Assembly: GCA_049841135.1 (NCBI GenBank)
Contig: JASGHK010000006.1
Span: forward strand, 434,001 to 498,000
DNA: 64,000 nucleotides
Source of the DNA: JACRCT01 sp049841135
GTDB lineage: Bacteria > Myxococcota > Myxococcia > Myxococcales > UBA5297
Direction of reading: 5' to 3'
Below the pieces are notes generated by a model. It did no database searches. It was not told the origin of the DNA and saw only the letters and a list, made by a program, of their open reading frames with translations. Every line of letters begins with the position of its first letter. Within the stretch, counting starts at the first letter, position 1. Below, in pieces: positions 8,990-17,461 of this stretch. Both the position numbers and the translations under genes were made by a program.

Positions 8990-10566
8990 ACGCCCCCTGC
9001 GACCGCTTCGCCGAGCTGACCCTGGCCGAGGCCGAAGGCCGCATGCTCTCCACGAGCGACCTGGCCTTCCGCCACAACCACTGCACCAGCTGCGCCGCCT
9101 GCCGCGCCGAGACCGAGGCCCTCGCCGTCCTGCGCATGCCCGCCGGCGCCCCCGCCCACTTCCACACCCCGGCCGCCGAGCGCGCGCGCACCATCGACGC
9201 CGTCCTCGCCGCGGTCGACTCCCCCGACTTCGTGGTCGACGCCCCGCCCGCGGAGCCCGCCCAGGTCGAGTCGGCCGCGGACAACGTCGTCCCCTTCGCC
9301 CGCCGGATCAAGAAGCCGGCGATGTGGGTCGGCGGCCTCGTCGCCGCCGCGGCCGCGCTGCTCCTGGTGGTCCGCGTCTCCGGTCCGGCGAGCCAGGACC
9401 TGCGCCCCGCGCCGACCGCCCGCGTGCTCCTCGCCTCGGGCGCTGGCCTGTCGGCCGGCGCTGCGCTCGCCGAAGGCCAGGAGTTCGGCTCCGGGACCGG
9501 CGAGCTGAGCGTCGCGCTCGGCAGCGACATCGTCCTGCTGCTCGACCCGGGCTCGAAGGCCAAGCTGACCCAGGTCACGGCCAAGGGCATCGAGGTGGCG
9601 CTGGAGACGGGCCGCGTGCACGCGTCGGTCGTGCCCAACACGCCCGGGCCGAAGCTGGCCATCACCACCCGGGACGGGCGCGTCGAGGTCACCGGCACCC
9701 TGTTCTCCGTCGAGGCCAAGGACGGCGCCAGCCACCTGCGGGTGCTGCGCGGCTCGGTCAAGGTCAGCGCGCCGGGCAAGAAGCAGACGGCCGTCACCGC
9801 CTTCCAGGCGCAGAAGCTGGGCACCGAAGAGATCCGGGCGATGACCCCCGACGAGCAGGAGTCCGAGCTCGCCGCACAGCGCCGCATCGGCCTGCTCGAG
9901 GTCGCCGAGCCGACGGTCCTGCAGGTCCGCAGCCGCCCCGAGGGCGCCCAGGTGTCGCTGGACGGCGAGACCATCGGAGTCACCCCGCTCTCCGCCGAGG
10001 TCCGCACCGGCCGTCGCCACCTGGTGGTCGCCAGCGCCGGCAACAGCGCCGAGGAGTCGATCGACCTGCATGGTGGCAAGGTGGAGACCCGCGACTTCGA
10101 CCTCGCCCCCGCGGTCGCCGTGGTGGAGGGGCCGGACACCGAGGCCGACCCCGAGCCCGCCAAGCCCAACTCCCGCCACCTCGTCCGCAAGCCCAGCTTC
10201 AAGGGCTCGATGAAGGAGATGCTGGAGCGCGCTCAGCTGATGCGTCAGGCGAAGAACTGGACGGAGAGCGCGGCCGCCTATCGCGAGCTCCTCGCCGCCT
10301 ACCCGAACGCCTCGACCATCGAGTCGGCCTACGTCAGCTACGGCGACGTGCTGATGCAGCTGGGGCAGTACAAGGCCTCGCTCAAGGCCTGTGGCACCTA
10401 CCTCGACCGCACGCCGGGTGGCGTGAACGCGCCCGAGGCCTGGGAGTGCCGCATCCGTTCGTTCCACGCGCTGGGCAGGTTCGCCGAGGAGAAGGCCGCC
10501 ATCGCCGAGCTGCAGCGCGACTGGCCAAACTCCTTGCAGGCCAAGGCGCACCCCAAGTCTCCGTAA
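8986..10566 (+). CDS. Membrane regulator: zinc anti-sigma motif, FecR, PEGA and TPR domains
   Basis: A 526-residue inner-membrane protein. Cytosolic residues 1-105 include an HxxxCxxC anti-sigma zinc motif (His32, Cys36, Cys39 in HNHCTSCAAC), which would hold the adjacent sigma factor. A membrane helix follows at about 112-131. Outside are a FecR-like beta-helix (about 140-285), a PEGA carbohydrate-surface-type domain (about 308-375, with RPEGAQVSLDGETIG) and two or three C-terminal TPR units (about 415-515). The architecture joins anti-sigma, signal-sensing and protein-binding modules in one chain. It overlaps the sigma gene by four bases and precedes a predicted envelope protein, a likely partner. 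The signal sensed is unknown. Confidence 0.85.
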   Translation: MNAPCDRFAELTLAEAEGRMLSTSDLAFRHNHCTSCAACRAETEALAVLRMPAGAPAHFHTPAAERARTIDAVLAAVDSPDFVVDAPPAEPAQVESAADNVVPFARRIKKPAMWVGGLVAAAAALLLVVRVSGPASQDLRPAPTARVLLASGAGLSAGAALAEGQEFGSGTGELSVALGSDIVLLLDPGSKAKLTQVTAKGIEVALETGRVHASVVPNTPGPKLAITTRDGRVEVTGTLFSVEAKDGASHLRVLRGSVKVSAPGKKQTAVTAFQAQKLGTEEIRAMTPDEQESELAAQRRIGLLEVAEPTVLQVRSRPEGAQVSLDGETIGVTPLSAEVRTGRRHLVVASAGNSAEESIDLHGGKVETRDFDLAPAVAVVEGPDTEADPEPAKPNSRHLVRKPSFKGSMKEMLERAQLMRQAKNWTESAAAYRELLAAYPNASTIESAYVSYGDVLMQLGQYKASLKACGTYLDRTPGGVNAPEAWECRIRSFHALGRFAEEKAAIAELQRDWPNSLQAKAHPKSP

Positions 10567-10676
10567 GACCTCGGTCGGAGCGTCACAGGCTTCGGTTCCT
10601 GCTCAGACGCGGCCGACCGCTGACCCGCTGGTCGACCTGCACGGGCGGGATCTGCTGGCGGCGCTCGCCAGGCGTC

Positions 10677-10699
10677 CCCTCGACGGGCTCCGGAGGGGA
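10677..10699. repeat. Palindromic repeat, CCCCTCGACRGGCTC family (copy 1)
   Basis: CCCCTCGACGGGCTCCGGAGGGG lies between the FecR-type gene and the next gene. Related copies are at 24482-24500 and 29666-29684. Confidence 0.45.
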
Positions 10700-10725
10700 A
10701 AGTCGCCGGGAGTGGAAAACCAAGT

Positions 10726-11760
10726 ATGCTCGGCGCAGTGCACGCCGCCGCCCTGCTCACCACGCTCTCTCTCGCCTTGGGCGCCCAGCCTGTGGTGCTG
10801 CTTTCGCCCGAGGATCGCTCGCTCATCCTGGGGCCGATCGTGCAGTCGGTCCAGGCGCAGCTGTCCGATCTGCCGGTGGAGCTGCGCGTCGAGCCGGTCA
10901 AGAGGCTCGAGGGGTTCCTCGGCGCGCAGATGAAGGTCGCACGGCAAGTCGCCGGCCCCGACGGGCTCGCAGTCGTCTGGCTCGAGCTTCTCCCGGGCGA
11001 TCCGGTCTTCGTCTACGTGGCCGATCCGCAGCACAACCGGGTCCTGGCCCGGAGCATCGACTGGGATGGCGCGCTCGGGCACCTGGAGGCCGTCGGGCTC
11101 ATCATCCGCAGCTCGGTCGAGGCGCTGCTCGCTGGCCAGCAGATAGGCTTCGAGGCCCCGGAGGCGCCCAAGACGGGCATCAAGCCCTTCCCCAAGCAGC
11201 CGGAGCCGGAGAAGCCGGGCGACTGGTCGCCCCACCTGGGGCTCGCCGCGGGCTACTCGCTGTCGACCCCTGGAGGCGACGCGCCTCTGTTGCACGGAGT
11301 CGACGTGGCGGCGCACTTCGGCATCGGCGACCACCTCTTCCTGACGGGCGGCTACCGCGTCATCCCCTCGTTCCTCGAGCGCGCGGGTTCCTATGCCATC
11401 GCAGTGGCGACGCGGCACCCATTCTGGCTGGGAGTCGGCGGCCAGCTACGCCTCGGCCCCGTCCAGCTCGGGGGCAACCTCGCCTGCAACCTCGATGTCG
11501 TCGACATCGAGATCAAGTCGGTCGGGCCGTGGCTGCGAATCTCTCCGCCGCACGAGCAGGTCATCGTCTCGCTCGCTCCCACCTTGATGGCCGCAGTGTC
11601 GATCGTGGGCCCGCTGTCGCTCTTCCTGGAAGGTGGCGTGGACGTGCCGCTCAACGAGCGCCACTACTACACGCAAGGGCCGGCAGGGCGGGGCGTGGTG
11701 CTCACGCCGTGGGAAGCGCAGCCGCGCGGGACGATCGGCCTGCGGGTCGACGCGCTGTAG
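10726..11760 (+). CDS. Predicted outer-membrane or periplasmic beta-rich protein
   Basis: A 344-residue exported protein with a signal peptide (MLGAVHAAALLTTLSLALGA). Residues 20-140 form an alpha/beta domain with PVVLLSPEDRSLILGP at the start. A Pro/Lys-rich linker (about 145-165, KPFPKQPEPEKPG) follows. The C-terminal half (about 168-344) alternates short amphipathic strands and Gly-rich turns (LGLAAGYSLSTPGG, LGVGGQLRLGPVQLGG) and ends in a strand, GTIGLRVDAL, like small outer-membrane barrels. I do not recognise the family. It lies 160 bases after the FecR/PEGA gene on the same strand; together with the sigma factor this looks like an envelope-signalling operon. The ATG at 10726 has only a weak ribosome site. 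Confidence 0.6.
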   Translation: MLGAVHAAALLTTLSLALGAQPVVLLSPEDRSLILGPIVQSVQAQLSDLPVELRVEPVKRLEGFLGAQMKVARQVAGPDGLAVVWLELLPGDPVFVYVADPQHNRVLARSIDWDGALGHLEAVGLIIRSSVEALLAGQQIGFEAPEAPKTGIKPFPKQPEPEKPGDWSPHLGLAAGYSLSTPGGDAPLLHGVDVAAHFGIGDHLFLTGGYRVIPSFLERAGSYAIAVATRHPFWLGVGGQLRLGPVQLGGNLACNLDVVDIEIKSVGPWLRISPPHEQVIVSLAPTLMAAVSIVGPLSLFLEGGVDVPLNERHYYTQGPAGRGVVLTPWEAQPRGTIGLRVDAL

Positions 11761-11823
11761 GGGTAGGGCCCGGCGTTCACAACGTTCAAGGCGCGCAGCC
11801 TGACTCTTCCGCTTCGGGCCGGA

Positions 11824-12315
11824 CTACGACCCTTGCACGGCCGCCAGCTTCGCTTCGATCTCCGCCATCCCCAGCGCCTTCTCCCTGGGGATCGCCCGGA
11901 CGTCGATGGCGGCGCCGCCCGCGCAGAGCGCCCGGAGCGCCACCAGCTCCGGCGGCGAGAGGTAGACCGAGGCGCTCACCTGGACCCGCCCGGGTGCGAA
12001 GTGGACGTTGCCCAGATTGAGCCGGGCGATATCCAGGCCGCGTTCCCGGGCGCTCAGCGCCGCCGCCACGTCCCGCAACAGGACGAAGACGCGCTCGGGG
12101 CACGCGACCGCACCCGCGAAGTCAGCGCTCGCCACCGGGACGATCTCGACCTTGATGGACGGCGGCACGGCCAGGCCCATCGCCGCGCGGGTGAGCGCAT
12201 TGCCGGCAGCGCTGTCGTCGGCGACGAGGATGCGCGACACCTTCAGCTCGGGGAGCCAGGCCTCCACGACCTGCCCGTGGATCAGCCGGCTGTCGACTCG
12301 GACGAGGGCGATCAT
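11824..12315 (-). CDS. PTS EIIB component, mannose/sorbose class
   Basis: A 163-residue EIIB of the mannose class. The N-terminus RVDSRLIHGQVVEAW carries the phosphorylated His13, and VADDSAAGNALTRAAMGLAVP is the following conserved segment. In sugar uptake, EIIB passes phosphate from EIIA to the sugar crossing the IIC/IID channel. Here no IIC or IID gene follows: the next gene downstream is on the opposite strand. The phosphate may therefore serve regulation rather than transport. It is the last gene of ptsN-hprK-rapZ-IIA-IIB, with 15 bases between it and EIIA. Length is normal. Confidence 0.92.
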   Translation of the reverse strand: MIALVRVDSRLIHGQVVEAWLPELKVSRILVADDSAAGNALTRAAMGLAVPPSIKVEIVPVASADFAGAVACPERVFVLLRDVAAALSARERGLDIARLNLGNVHFAPGRVQVSASVYLSPPELVALRALCAGGAAIDVRAIPREKALGMAEIEAKLAAVQGS

Positions 12316-12330
12316 CGGTGGTCGGCGGCC

Positions 12331-12756
12331 CTAGCTGCGGGCGCCCTCCCGGCGCGGCCCGCCCAGCAGCTCGGAGGCGAACACGATGTTCTTCTGCCCG
12401 TAGCCGGCGATGGTCGAGGCGACCTCGGAGAGCGTGGCCGGGTCCTCCCGCGAGGTACCCAGCTTGAGCATCATCGGCAGGTTGACGCCGGTGACCACCT
12501 CTACGCGCCGCTCGTCCAGGAACGTGAGCGCCAGGTTTGCCGGGGTCCCCCCGAACATGTCGGTGAGGACCAGCACGCCGTCGCCGGAGTCCACCTCCGC
12601 GATGGCCTGGGCCATCTTCTCGCGGATCTGCTCCATGCCGTCCTGCGGCTCGAGGGAGACCGAACGCGTGCCTTGCAGCGGGCCGACGATGCCTTCGGCC
12701 GTGCGCAGCAGCTCCTGGCCGAGCTTGCCGTGGGTCACCAGGACGATGCCGACCAT
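12331..12756 (-). CDS. PTS EIIA component, mannose class
   Basis: A 141-residue EIIA-Man domain. VLVTHGKLG carries the phosphorylated His9, and LTDMFGGTPANLAL is the conserved second motif around the active site. It accepts phosphate from HPr and hands it to EIIB, whose gene follows after 15 bases. No HPr or enzyme I gene is in the window. Residues after about 130 are poorly conserved. In deltaproteobacteria this gene is usually in the rpoN/hprK region and takes part in nitrogen and carbon signalling. Confidence 0.92.
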   Translation of the reverse strand: MVGIVLVTHGKLGQELLRTAEGIVGPLQGTRSVSLEPQDGMEQIREKMAQAIAEVDSGDGVLVLTDMFGGTPANLALTFLDERRVEVVTGVNLPMMLKLGTSREDPATLSEVASTIAGYGQKNIVFASELLGGPRREGARS

Positions 12757-12910
12757 CGCGACTCCTTACCGCCGTTGCGCCCCGCCCACCCGCCGATTCC
12801 CGGCTGTTATATGCCCATCGCTCGCTTCGAACCAACCTGGGAAAACAGGCTCGAGTGAGCGGTCGGGCGGACCCCAGGCCGGTCGGTCCGGGGAGCGCCG
12901 GGCGAAGCCG

Positions 12911-13789
12911 CTACTCCTTCTCGGAGTCCCGGTCCCACACCTGGACGCGGTGGGCGCCCGCCATCCGGTCCGCCAGCGCGTGGGCGATGGCCACCGAGCG
13001 GTGCTTGCCGCCGGTGCAGCCGATGGCGACGGTCAGGTAGGCCTTGCCCTCGTGCTGGTAGTGCGGGAGCAGGAACTCGCAGAGCTCGGTGAGCTTGTCC
13101 AGGAAGGCCCGGGTCTCGGGCCGCTCGAGCACGTACTGCGCGACGCGCGGGTCGCGCCCGGTGAAGGCCTTGAGCTCGGGCACGAAGAAGGGGTTCGGCA
13201 AGAAGCGCACGTCGAAGACGAGGTCCGCCTGGGGCGGGATGCCGTAGCGGTAGCCGAAGGAGAGCACCGAGACGCTGGGCCCGCCCTGGGGCGAGGGGGC
13301 GAAGCGGCTCTGCACCAGGCTCTTGAGCTCGTGGACGGTGAGGGTGGTGGTGTCGATGACCTGGTCGGCGAGCTTGCGCAGGTCGGCGAGGCGCTCGCGC
13401 TCGGCCTTGATGCCCGCGGGGACGGTCCCGTCGGGGGCCAGCGGGTGGCGCCGGCGGGTCTCCGAGAAGCGGCGGATGAGCACGTCGTCGCCGCAGTCGA
13501 GGAAGACCACCTCCACCGGGTTGCCCGCGCGGCGCGCCTCGTCGATGTAGCGCGGCGCGTCGGAGAGGAAGCGCCCCTCGCGCGCGTCGATGACGATGGC
13601 CAACAGGCGGATTTCCGCGCCGGCGGCCGCCGCCAGCTCGGTCATCTTGGGCAAGAGGACGACCGGGAGGTTGTCGATGCAGAAGTAGCCCAGGTCCTCG
13701 AGGGCGCGGGTGGCGGTCGACTTGCCCGCGCCGGACAGGCCGGTCAGGACGACGATGCGGGGCTTGTCGGTGGTGGCGGCGGCGCTCAC
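12911..13789 (-). CDS. rapZ: RNase adapter protein RapZ (YvcJ-type nucleotide-binding protein)
   Basis: A 292-residue P-loop protein. The Walker A motif is GLSGAGKS at residues 17-24. Family hallmarks are the NLPVVLLPK segment, the VVFLDCGDDVLIRRFSETRRRHPL block and the C-terminal IGCTGGKHRSV signature. In enterobacteria RapZ presents GlmZ small RNA to RNase E and so tunes glmS; elsewhere the homologue binds UDP-GlcNAc or nucleotides and links to PTS signalling. Here it lies between hprK and PTS EIIA, the usual deltaproteobacterial arrangement. glmS itself is 9 kb away on the same strand. A GAGC-rich spacer of 37 bases separates it from hprK. Confidence 0.95.
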   Translation of the reverse strand: MSAAATTDKPRIVVLTGLSGAGKSTATRALEDLGYFCIDNLPVVLLPKMTELAAAAGAEIRLLAIVIDAREGRFLSDAPRYIDEARRAGNPVEVVFLDCGDDVLIRRFSETRRRHPLAPDGTVPAGIKAERERLADLRKLADQVIDTTTLTVHELKSLVQSRFAPSPQGGPSVSVLSFGYRYGIPPQADLVFDVRFLPNPFFVPELKAFTGRDPRVAQYVLERPETRAFLDKLTELCEFLLPHYQHEGKAYLTVAIGCTGGKHRSVAIAHALADRMAGAHRVQVWDRDSEKE

Positions 13790-13826
13790 GTCGGCTCCTG
13801 CTCTCTCTCCCCCACCCGAACGCCGG

Positions 13827-14795
13827 CTACTCCGGCTCCTCGCGTGCGGCCTGGGCGGTGGCGCTCTCGGCGATGGCCCGCGAGAGCCGCTCCTGGAACG
13901 CCCGCGCGCTGTGGTGCCCCTGCAGCTTGAGCAGATGGTTTCGCGCCGCGACCTCGAGGATGGTGGTCATGTTGCGGCCGGGGCGGACGGGGACGACGAG
14001 CAGCGGGATGGGCACGTCGAGCACGCTGAAGGTGCGCTCCTCGACGCCCAGCCGGTCGTACTCCTCCTCCGGGTGCCACTCGACCAGCTCGACCACCAGC
14101 TCGATCTTCTTGGTGTCGCGCACCGCGGCGACGCCGAAGAGGTCCTTGATGTTGATGATGCCCAGCCCGCGCACCTCCATGTGGTGCTTGATGATGGGCG
14201 AGCCGGTCCCGTAGACCATGTCCTGCTTGCGGAAGACGTCGACGATGTCGTCGGCGACCAGGCGGTGGCCGCGCATGACCAGGTCCAGCGCGCACTCGCT
14301 CTTGCCGATGCCGCTCTTGCCCAAGAGCAGGATGCCCACGCCGAAGACGTCGATGAGCACGCCGTGCAGGCTGGCGCGGGGCATGAGCATCGCCTCGAGC
14401 AGCTGCTGCACGCGTCCGATGAAGAGCCCGGTCAGGTGCGGGGTCCTCATCAGGGGCACGTTGGCGGCGGCGGCCTCCTCGGAGAGGACCGCGGGGACCT
14501 CGATGTTCTTGGTGACGACCAGGCAGGCGAGGCTGCCCTTGAAGAAGCTCTTGAGCACCTCGCGCTGCCGGGCGGGCGGCAGGGTCGCCAGGTAGCTCAT
14601 CTCCGTGTTGCCGAAGACCTGGACGCGCTCCTGGTGGAGGTGCTCGGTGAAGCCGGCGAGCGCCAGGCCGGGCTTCTGCACCCGGCTGGAGGAGACGGAC
14701 CGCGACAGGCCCTCCTTGCCGCAGACCAGCGACAGGCGCAGGTCGTAGGGGTTCTCGGCGAGGAGCTCCGCCGCGGTGATGGAGCGGGGGGCCAT
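13827..14795 (-). CDS. hprK: HPr kinase/phosphorylase
   Basis: A 322-residue bifunctional enzyme that phosphorylates HPr on a serine with ATP and removes that phosphate. The N-terminal domain covers about residues 1-130. The catalytic domain has His144 (ASLHGV), the P-loop GKSGIGKSE at 159-167, and the HprK signature around EVRGLGIINIKDLFG. The ATG at 14795 was chosen because the frame runs on upstream into the ptsN coding region, while MAPRSITAAELL matches the usual N-terminus. It is nine bases downstream of ptsN and clearly co-transcribed. The target HPr is not in the window. Confidence 0.95.
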   Translation of the reverse strand: MAPRSITAAELLAENPYDLRLSLVCGKEGLSRSVSSSRVQKPGLALAGFTEHLHQERVQVFGNTEMSYLATLPPARQREVLKSFFKGSLACLVVTKNIEVPAVLSEEAAAANVPLMRTPHLTGLFIGRVQQLLEAMLMPRASLHGVLIDVFGVGILLLGKSGIGKSECALDLVMRGHRLVADDIVDVFRKQDMVYGTGSPIIKHHMEVRGLGIINIKDLFGVAAVRDTKKIELVVELVEWHPEEEYDRLGVEERTFSVLDVPIPLLVVPVRPGRNMTTILEVAARNHLLKLQGHHSARAFQERLSRAIAESATAQAAREEPE

Positions 14796-14803
14796 GCGCA
14801 AGG

Positions 14804-15265
14804 TCAGGTCTTCGCGTCTTCGGTGGCGATGAGGTCGTAGACCGCCTTGGCGTCGGCCGCGTCGACGATCGACTTGCGGAAGACCGGGTTCTTGAAGAGG
14901 CGGCTGATGCGCGCCAGCGCCTTCAGGTGCACGCCGGCCGAGTTCTCGGGGGCCAAGAGGGCGAAGAAGAGGTGGGTCGGCTTGCCGTCGATGGCGTCGA
15001 AGTCCAGGCCTTCGCGGCTGACCCCGAAGGCTGCCACCAGGCCGGGCAGGCCAGCGAGCTTGCCGTGGGGGATGGCCACGCCATCGCCGATGCCGGTGGA
15101 GGAGAGCCGCTCGCGGTCGAGCAGCACCTCGGTCAGCTTCTCGGCGGGGACGGTGGAGACCCGCTTGGCGAGCGCTGCGCACAGCTCCCTCATGACGCCG
15201 GGCTTGTCCTTCGCGGCCAGCGCGCCGATGACGGAGTCGGGGTGGAGGAACTCGGTGATCTTCAT
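14804..15265 (-). CDS. ptsN: PTS EIIA, nitrogen-regulatory class
   Basis: A 153-residue EIIA of the fructose/nitrogen class. The phosphorylated residue is His67 in GVAIPHGKL, and the C-terminal helix runs through LARISRLFKNPVFRKSI. PtsN is the last acceptor of the regulatory PTS-Ntr chain and modulates potassium transport, sigma-54 functions or kinases according to its phosphorylation. It heads the cluster ptsN-hprK-rapZ-EIIA-EIIB. The rpoN and hpf genes that often precede it are not present; the upstream genes are unrelated and on the other strand. Confidence 0.94.
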   Translation of the reverse strand: MKITEFLHPDSVIGALAAKDKPGVMRELCAALAKRVSTVPAEKLTEVLLDRERLSSTGIGDGVAIPHGKLAGLPGLVAAFGVSREGLDFDAIDGKPTHLFFALLAPENSAGVHLKALARISRLFKNPVFRKSIVDAADAKAVYDLIATEDAKT

Positions 15266-15575
15266 GCCGGGCTCGAATTACCTCGGTTCAGAACGATCGG
15301 TCAAGGCAAGGTCCGCCCCTTCAGGAACGTTGCGTCGCGGTCGAACAGGAGCCTAACCCGCCCGGGCTGCCGTGCCCAGGCCCCGTCACAAGCGCTGACG
15401 CGGACGTTGGGCGACGGCGTGGCCGGCAGCCGAGGCACGAAAAGGCCTGCCGTGAGCCTTCCGTGCCGGCCCGGGGGCGGCGTACACTCTTCCCCCACCA
15501 CGACGTCGGTTCGGCGCTCCGCTCTCCCGAGCCGAAAGCTTGCTTCCCAACTGACGGCGATTCGGAGGAATGCCG
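15266..15575. other. Divergent intergenic region, 310 bp
   Basis: Lies between ptsN (leftward) and a lipoprotein gene (rightward) and should contain both promoters. It also holds a palindromic element at 15505-15538 that recurs at 37662-37701. No coding frame is supported. Confidence 0.5.
15505..15538 (+). repeat. Palindromic repeat, GTCGGTTCGG...CCGARCCGAAG family (copy 1)
   Basis: Arms GTCGGTTCGG and CCGAGCCGAAAG flank a loop GCGCTCCGCTCTC. The copy at 37662-37701 has the same arms and almost the same loop, GCGCTTCGCCTCTC. Both lie in the same orientation just upstream of a rightward gene start (38 and 10 bases). Confidence 0.65.
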
Positions 15576-16887
15576 ATGCGTTACCTGCTCCTCGCCCTGA
15601 CGCTCCTGTCGCTCCTGGCGGCCGCCTGCCCGACCGCCACCACCTGCGAGCAGCTGGGCAACTGCCCCAAGGATGCGGGACCCGGCAGCGGCGACGCGGG
15701 CAAGCCGGACCCCTTCGAGATCCGCGTGCTCGACCCCAGCGCGGCCGGGGGCAGCTTCGCGCAGATTCTCGCTGGCGGTCAGCGGCGAGAAGATCGGCGT
15801 GACCTACTTCGCCGAGGTGACCGGGCCGGACGGCGGAGTCCAGCGCGAGCTGCGCTACGTCGAGGTCACCGAGACCAATCCGAACCCGACCCCGGAGGTC
15901 GTGGCCAAGGTGGTGCGCACCTACGGCACGGCGCTCGCGTACGACTCCACGGGCAAGCCCTACGTCGGCTACCTGGGCGCGCCGGGCAACGCCGGCACCT
16001 ACTGGTACGAGGGCAGCCCGAACATCGCCACCAAGAGCGGCGGGACCTGGTCGAGCACCGCGGTCTACACGCTCTTCGACAACGTCATCGGCCTGTGGCC
16101 GGCGGTCGCGATCGACCCGGTCACCGACACCGTCTACACCGCCGGCCGCAACATCGGCTTCGGCCAGTTCGCGGTGCAGGGCGCCGAGAAGACCAACATC
16201 GAGTTCGTCGAGGGCGTGGGCGGCTCCGGCTGGACGCAGACCACCGCGGTGCGCGGCTTCTGCCCCTCGCCGCCCAACGGCTGCGTCGACCAGACCGAGG
16301 GCCACGGCGGCTACACCCAGATGGTGGTCCCCGCCGACGGCCGCCCGGTGATGGCGTGGACGGGGCTGGGCAGCAACGAGTTCGAGCCGGCGACCAGCAT
16401 CTACCTGGTCAAGCGCAACGCGGACAAGACCTGGCCGGGCGACGTCACCAAGGTCCGCTCCACCGGGAACATGGGGCCGACGGGGCCGTCGCTCGCCTAC
16501 AAGAATGGCTCGGGCTTCCTCATCAGCTACTTCGAGTCGAACCAGATCAAGCTGCTCGAGTCGGCCGACGGCGAGGACTGGACCACGGCGCCAAGCATCG
16601 CGGTGGGCGCCGGGACCATCGACAAGGCCAACGCGGTGGCCTGGACCGACGACGGCTTCCCCGCGGTCGTCTACTACAAGTGCTCGGACCTCAGCGGCGC
16701 CACCTCCCCGTGCCCGGAGGCCGACGACGAGCTGATGCTCGCCTGGCGCGTGGACGGCGTCTGGCAGCGCACGAAGGTGGACCACGACGGCGGGCACTTC
16801 ATGAAGCTCGCCTACTGGAAGAACCGCGCGGTGGTCGCCTACAAGGACGTCAAGGACCGGACGCTCAAGCTGGCCATCCAGCGCTAG
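15576..16887 (+). CDS. Secreted lipoprotein, beta-propeller-like (one apparent frameshift)
   Basis: Starts at ATG 15576, placed 7 bases after GGAGG; the ATG at 15570 is too close to it. A lipobox LLAAAC puts the lipidated Cys at residue 18, followed by a DAG-rich linker. The frame breaks at 15762-15768, where CAGATTC is probably CAGATC; this joins GGSFAQI to SLAVSGEKIGVTYF. The mature chain of about 420 residues has repeated units such as GTALAYDSTGKPYVGYLG and AVAWTDDGFPAVVYY, in the manner of sialidase-type propellers, but no catalytic motif that I can name. It probably sits on the outer membrane. A smaller lipoprotein gene follows after 10 bases. Confidence 0.6.
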
Positions 16888-16897
16888 GAGAAGGCAC

Positions 16898-17380
16898 GTG
16901 CGACGTTGCAGCTTCCTCGTCGTTGGGGTGCTCGCCGTGCTCCTGTCCGTGCCGGGGTGTGGCGCGAACGGGCTGAGCGGCTCGCTCTCCGAGGCGTTCG
17001 ACCTTTCCTACTCGGACATCGTGCTCAAGCGGTCGGAGTCGGCGTTCCAGGTGCTCTACACCAAGAGCTACGGCAACGAGACGGTGGTCCGCCTCACGGT
17101 GGCCACCGCGGGCATCGACACCGTCCACGGTGGGTCCGTCAACCTGGCCGCGGAGTACGCCCCGGGGCACCCGCGCGCGGCCGTCTCGCGCGCGCTCGAC
17201 GGCGAGCCGGTGCGCAGCCTGCCGGTGGTGGTCCAGGGCGACCTGACCTTGAACGGGCCGTGCCTGGCGGGCCAGAGCTGCTCGGGGACCTTCTCGCTGC
17301 GCTTCGGCGAGGGCGGGGACCTGGGCGCCGGGCGCACGCTGGTCGGCATCTTCAGCGGGACCGTGCAGGGCGCGAACTGA
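16898..17380 (+). CDS. Small secreted lipoprotein of unknown function
   Basis: A 160-residue protein starting at GTG 16898, seven bases after AGGAGAAGG. The signal peptide ends in a lipobox-like SVPGC (Cys near residue 23). The mature part looks like one beta-sandwich (VVRLTVATAGIDTVHGGSVNL, SGTFSLRFGEGGDLGAGRTL) with one Cys pair (CLAGQSC). It follows the larger lipoprotein after 10 bases and is probably in the same operon. No family recognised. Confidence 0.65.
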   Translation: MRRCSFLVVGVLAVLLSVPGCGANGLSGSLSEAFDLSYSDIVLKRSESAFQVLYTKSYGNETVVRLTVATAGIDTVHGGSVNLAAEYAPGHPRAAVSRALDGEPVRSLPVVVQGDLTLNGPCLAGQSCSGTFSLRFGEGGDLGAGRTLVGIFSGTVQGAN

Positions 17381-17461
17381 CCGCGAGGCGTGAGCCGCAA
17401 GCGTGAGCGCGCGGGGATGGTTGGGCCCTGGGCGGTGACCGGGTCGGACTGAGCAACCGAG

